Notes under the pieces: generated by a model
What the model saw: only the letters and a program-made list of their open reading frames with translations
What the model was told of the DNA's origin: nothing
The model's database searches: none
Program-made: the position numbers and the translations under genes
Assembly: GCA_964455935.1 (NCBI GenBank)
Contig: CAYVZU010000147.1
Location: 1 to 8,548 of the forward strand
DNA: 8,548 nt
Source: CAYVZU01 sp964455935
GTDB lineage: Bacteria > Fibrobacterota > CAYVZU01
Direction of reading: 5' to 3'
Shown: in pieces, positions 5,493 through 8,548 of the stretch
How the letters are laid out: the number at the start of each line of letters is the position of its first letter
How positions within the stretch are numbered: position 1 is the first letter of the stretch

Positions 5493-7439
5493 TCACGCCG
5501 TCAGAGGCGGCAGGCAAACGCGGAACGTACTGCCCTTGCCCTTTTGACTTTTAACCTGGATGAGGCCGTTGTGTTTTTGAACGATGTTGTAGCTGATGCT
5601 CAAACCCAGGCCCGTACCGCCGTTCTCCTCTTTTGTGGTGAAGAACGGCTCGAAGATGCGGCCCAGGTACTCGCTGGCAATCCCTGCGCCGGTATCCGCA
5701 AATTCAACGAAGACGTATCGATCGTCAAACCCCGAGCGAAGCGTGAAGGTGTCGCCGGGCTTCATGGCCTGCTTGGCGTTGATGCAGATATTGAGAAAGA
5801 CCTGTTTGAGCATGCCCGGGTCGCCCAGGATTCTGGGAATCCCTTCCTTGTATTCCTCGACAATGCGGATCTCCTCAACGTCAAGCTGATGGCGGATCAG
5901 CACGAATGAATCGCGCAGAGCCTGATTGAGATCGAGGACCTTGAACGCAACGGGCTTTTCCCCGTCGCGCGCGAATTCCAGCAGCCCGCGCACAATCGAG
6001 GCGATGCGCTTGGTTTCGGATTCGATAATTCCGAGTTCGTCCCGTTGCGACGCGTCCTGGGTTTCCATCATGACCATTTGAACGCGGCCCAGGATGATTT
6101 GCAGCGGATTGTTGATCTCGTGCGCCACGCCTCCGGCCAGTTGGCCCAGGGCCGCCAGCTTGCCCGAGTGGATCAGCTGCCCCTGCATTTCGGTCAGGTT
6201 CTGGTTGGCCTGGAGCAGCTCCAGGTACAATTTGCTGTTCTCAAGGGCAATGCTGACCTGGTTGGCCATTGTGCGCAACAAGCCCAGGTGGGAACGCTCC
6301 AGGGCGGGCTCGCCGGACCGGGAGGCCACCGCGACAATTCCGCCCAGCCGGTCGTGGTAGAACAGGGGAACGGCGATCAGCGATTCGACCGAGGCCTCGC
6401 CGAAAACCTTGGCGAATTTGCGAAGGCCCGTGCTGTCGAACAAATGCGGCTCGCGGAGCTTGATTACCTCGCGGAACGGATCGGAGGGCCCGTCCAGACG
6501 GAGCCGCGCATTGCCCTGCGAGGCGCGCAGCAAAAGTTCGCCGCCGGTCCTGCACTCGAAGATCCAGCCCAGACCCACCCCGAGTTTTTCGCAGACCGTT
6601 TGCGCCGCGGTCTGATAGAGCTGGTCGGGCTTGAGAACGGAATTCACCTTTTTTCCGGTCTCATACAGCGCGGCCAGTTCCTTGATGGTGCGGTTCATTT
6701 GCTCGTAAAGCTGCGAGTTCTCGATGGCAACGGCGGCGACGTTCGAAAGCAGAGAGAGAAGTTCGAGCTGCTGGAGGGTGAAGCCGCTGGGACGGGCCTG
6801 CGTGTAGATGTGATAGACGCCAATGCCGCGGCCGCGGACGATCAGGGGAATGATGATGAAGTTGAATTCCTGTTCACCCGTGTCACCGGCCGAGAGGCTT
6901 TCGATATCGGGGACAACCGCGGGGAAGCGTTCGCGAATGACCCAGTCGATCACGCCTTCTTCCAGTTGTTCCTGAATCGTGTCGCGCAGGCGTTGCGAAA
7001 GGTCGCGCACGCGCAGGTCTTGCAGGGCTTTGCCCTGGCGGTCCAGCAGGAAGACGCCGCTTGCCGTGATCGGCACGACGCTGGCGCTCAGCTGCAGGAG
7101 GGAATCGAGCACGCCTTCCACATCGTGCGAAGCGCTGATGGCCTCGGACAGGTGGTGGAATTTGAGCAGCTCGCCCATGGATTCCTTGATCTGCCCTTTG
7201 GACGTCTCGATCTCGCTTACCTGTTTGCGCAGCCGGACGATGGCATTTTTGGCCTTTTCCAGCTGGCGTCCAAGCGAGGCCATTCGTTTGTTGATCAGCC
7301 TGGCCCAAACCCCGGCCGTGCCCTTGGGGCTTTCGTCCAGAGTCGCCGTAAGCGGTTTGCGGGATAAACGTTGGAGGGCAACACCGAACTGGCGGACCCA
7401 GTCGGGCGCGACGGACCTTTTCCGGGGGGAGGGCCTCAT
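5493..7439 (-). CDS. Soluble double-GAF sensor histidine kinase (HEINNPL type)
   Basis: It is a two-component sensor kinase expected to autophosphorylate on His440 and pass the phosphate to a response regulator not encoded in this window. The 648 residues contain a basic N-terminus without membrane segments, a probable coiled coil (about 52-92), GAF 1 (about 100-245), GAF 2 (about 258-405), a second linker helix, the H-box AGGVAHEINNPLQ (His440), the N-box NICINAKQAM (Asn550, Asn554), G1 DTGAGI (582-587), the F-box FEPFFTTK (596-603) and G2 GGTGLGLSI (607-615). All catalytic boxes are intact. The HEINNPL box is typical of NtrB-like and other soluble kinases. Two GAF domains and no transmembrane helix point to an intracellular signal, unidentified. 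Its ATG overlaps the HDOD stop in ATGA (7436-7439), so translation is probably coupled to that gene. Confidence 0.96.
   Translation of the reverse strand: MRPSPRKRSVAPDWVRQFGVALQRLSRKPLTATLDESPKGTAGVWARLINKRMASLGRQLEKAKNAIVRLRKQVSEIETSKGQIKESMGELLKFHHLSEAISASHDVEGVLDSLLQLSASVVPITASGVFLLDRQGKALQDLRVRDLSQRLRDTIQEQLEEGVIDWVIRERFPAVVPDIESLSAGDTGEQEFNFIIIPLIVRGRGIGVYHIYTQARPSGFTLQQLELLSLLSNVAAVAIENSQLYEQMNRTIKELAALYETGKKVNSVLKPDQLYQTAAQTVCEKLGVGLGWIFECRTGGELLLRASQGNARLRLDGPSDPFREVIKLREPHLFDSTGLRKFAKVFGEASVESLIAVPLFYHDRLGGIVAVASRSGEPALERSHLGLLRTMANQVSIALENSKLYLELLQANQNLTEMQGQLIHSGKLAALGQLAGGVAHEINNPLQIILGRVQMVMMETQDASQRDELGIIESETKRIASIVRGLLEFARDGEKPVAFKVLDLNQALRDSFVLIRHQLDVEEIRIVEEYKEGIPRILGDPGMLKQVFLNICINAKQAMKPGDTFTLRSGFDDRYVFVEFADTGAGIASEYLGRIFEPFFTTKEENGGTGLGLSISYNIVQKHNGLIQVKSQKGKGSTFRVCLPPLTA
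7436..7439 (-). other. ATGA stop/start overlap coupling the HDOD and kinase genes
   Basis: TCAT on the + strand reads ATGA on the - strand: ATG starts the kinase and TGA ends the HDOD gene. The only upstream ribosome-site-like sequence (AGAAGG) is 12 bases from the ATG, rather far, which favours re-initiation by ribosomes finishing the HDOD gene. Confidence 0.85.
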
Positions 7440-8371
7440 GGCCGCGGCAAGCCTTCTTTCAGAATGGAGAAGAACGCCTCGGCCTTATCGAGTTCGGCCA
7501 GGAATTCCGCCCGGATCTGTTCCAGGGCTTCCTTTTCCACGGCAATCCCCATCTTGAGCAAGGCTTCGGCCACTTCAGGCGCAATTGCGGGAGCCATTTT
7601 GTTGCCGCTGTCGCCGATGCGGCTGTAGCGCACGATGAAATCGGCGAAACTCGTGAGCAGGGCGATGTCTTTGTGGCGGCCGGCCTGCAGCGGATCGTGA
7701 TGGAAGCTGATGGATTCGGTAATGGGCGCCGGCAGATTCCATTTCTCGGCCAGCCATCCGCCCACCTGGGCATGTGTCACGCCAATGACATTGTTTTCGG
7801 CCTCAAGCAGCGGAACGTCATTTTGGTGCACCTCGGTCATGATGCGCAAAAATTCCGGGTGCAGATATTGGTTGAGGACCACTTTACCCACGTCATGAAG
7901 CAGGCCGGCGACAAAGGCTTCGCCAACAATGCGGTAGCGGAACATGCGCGCCAGGAAACGCGCGGCCACGGCGCATGCAATGGAGTGCTCCCAGAACTTG
8001 GAGATGTCGAAGTGCTCGCTCTCCTCGCGGCCACGGAACGCGTTGAGGACCGAGATCGACAGTCCCATGTCTTTGACCGTATTAAATCCCAGCACGACAA
8101 TGGCCAGGTTGACGGTCGAAATCTCGCGGGGAAAGCCGTAATACGGCGAATTGGCCAGCTTAAGGATCTTGGCGGTGAGCGCCTGGTCGGTGGAAATCAG
8201 TCGCGCGAGACTGGCCGCGGAGGTCTTGGGGTTATCGACCAGCTCGATCATCTTGGCGACAACGGAGGGCAGCGTTGGAAGGCCCATGATGCGCTCGGTG
8301 ATCTGGCGGACACGCGCCGCTTCCTTGCTCAGGTTGGGGTCGACGGCGACGATGCGGGTTGGGCGCTTCAT
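7436..8371 (-). CDS. HDOD-domain signalling protein retaining HD-type metal ligands
   Basis: HDOD proteins are HD-superfamily relatives used as signalling adaptors, often near GGDEF and two-component proteins. The 311-residue protein starts with the usual LPTLPSVVAKMIEL stretch (31-44), then the helical ISTDQALTAKILKLANS region (59-75) and a 'LGFNTVKDMGLS' turn. Unlike the more degenerate members it keeps a full set of HD-like residues: His129, His159-Asp160 in GLLHDVGK, His200 in GVTHAQVGGWLAEKW, and His224-His225-Asp226. The GYP-specific HDIGKIGIPD pattern is absent, so it is not an HD-GYP c-di-GMP phosphodiesterase. Residues after about 255 form a charged helical tail. The start is ATG at 8371, behind an AT-rich stretch with no clear ribosome site. 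It is the first gene of the pair with the histidine kinase. Confidence 0.94.
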   Translation of the reverse strand: MKRPTRIVAVDPNLSKEAARVRQITERIMGLPTLPSVVAKMIELVDNPKTSAASLARLISTDQALTAKILKLANSPYYGFPREISTVNLAIVVLGFNTVKDMGLSISVLNAFRGREESEHFDISKFWEHSIACAVAARFLARMFRYRIVGEAFVAGLLHDVGKVVLNQYLHPEFLRIMTEVHQNDVPLLEAENNVIGVTHAQVGGWLAEKWNLPAPITESISFHHDPLQAGRHKDIALLTSFADFIVRYSRIGDSGNKMAPAIAPEVAEALLKMGIAVEKEALEQIRAEFLAELDKAEAFFSILKEGLPRP

Positions 8372-8379
8372 AAATAAAA

Positions 8380-8497
8380 TTGTGAATTATTAATTATGAC
8401 TCGTGAATTGGATGAGAGAAAGAGCATTCCAGTTCGGTCTTCGCATTTGAGTTTGGTTCCGGTTTCGGAAATTCATAATTCATAATTATCAATTCAG
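8380..8497. repeat. Inverted pair of AT-rich gaattat-type repeats upstream of the HDOD gene
   Basis: The left arm on the + strand (8380-8410) reads TGTGAATTATTAATTATGA followed by a GTGAATTGG word. The right arm read on the - strand (8497-8468) reads CTGAATTGATAATTATGA followed by ATTATGAATTTCC. The arms face each other across a GC-richer core of about 57 bases (8411-8467). The right side carries a small stem TTCCG-GTTT-CGGAA (8457-8470). The whole structure is the leader of the HDOD gene, so any promoter for the HDOD-kinase pair must lie in or beyond it. Confidence 0.7.
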
Positions 8498-8512
8498 GTC
8501 CTTCGGACTTTT
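8496..8512. other. Small hairpin near the right window edge, possible weak terminator
   Basis: AGGTCC (8496-8501) pairs with GGACTT (8505-8510) around TTC with one G-T pair, followed on the + strand by only two more T. It is too short for a confident terminator, and no gene on the + strand ends nearby inside the window. Confidence 0.25.
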
Positions 8513-8548
8513 GTGTGGGTAGCCCCAAGATGTTGTGTCAAGGGGTTA

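Noticed and set aside
6045..7367. 440-codon + strand open frame antisense to the histidine kinase
   Set aside because: It mirrors the kinase codon by codon on the opposite strand, has no recognisable motif, and all catalytic boxes of the kinase lie on the - strand. It is a GC-skew shadow.
8507..8541. TTGACA (- strand, 8536-8541) as a -35 box for the HDOD operon
   Set aside because: At 16-18 bases spacing no TATAAT-like hexamer is present, so a promoter call is not supported.

Overview
The window reads as chromosomal DNA from a Gram-negative-like, free-living bacterium with GC-rich genes and visibly AT-richer gaps. A BamE-like exported protein, a polysaccharide-type membrane acyltransferase and cytoplasmic and membrane signalling proteins fit a diderm. 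Short 8-10 nt-period intergenic repeats of the kinds seen here are, from general experience, common in genomes of the PVC group and neighbouring uncultivated phyla. The phylum is an inference and cannot be fixed from this window alone.

Layout. On the + strand there is the 3' end of a gene resembling DUF1573-type Ig-like proteins (2-223), closed by a strong intrinsic terminator (250-279). A repeat-rich leader with a perfect 14-bp hairpin follows, then a complete radA (452-1804), the DNA repair/recombination ATPase. Everything to the right is on the - strand. Read in the direction of transcription it is: an HDOD-domain signalling protein (8371-7436); a soluble double-GAF histidine kinase (7439-5493) whose start overlaps the HDOD stop by 4 bases (ATGA); a secreted two-domain protein with an SH3-like N-terminus and a BamE/SmpA-like C-terminus (5347-4763); a four-TM GAF-GGDEF diguanylate cyclase (4467-2902); and, 23 nt after it, an acyltransferase-3 family membrane protein (2878-1898). 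radA and the acyltransferase converge at about 1805-1897.

Functionally, the right three quarters is a small signalling neighbourhood. HDOD plus histidine kinase form one translationally coupled pair with no response regulator in view. The cyclase and acyltransferase form a second pair, suggesting c-di-GMP-linked control of surface glycan modification, which is inference from position only.

The most unusual signal lies between the genes. Each of the four larger gaps carries its own short-period degenerate repeat: caggat-type upstream of radA, cggag/cgaag-type upstream of the cyclase, tagtagtt-type upstream of the BamE-like gene, and gaattat-type upstream of the HDOD gene. In every one of these gaps the repeat occurs as two copies in inverted orientation flanking a unique core, so each gap could fold into a long imperfect hairpin. 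A fifth, small gap has a single caggat-type copy. No CRISPR array, tRNA, rRNA, insertion sequence or prophage gene was seen.
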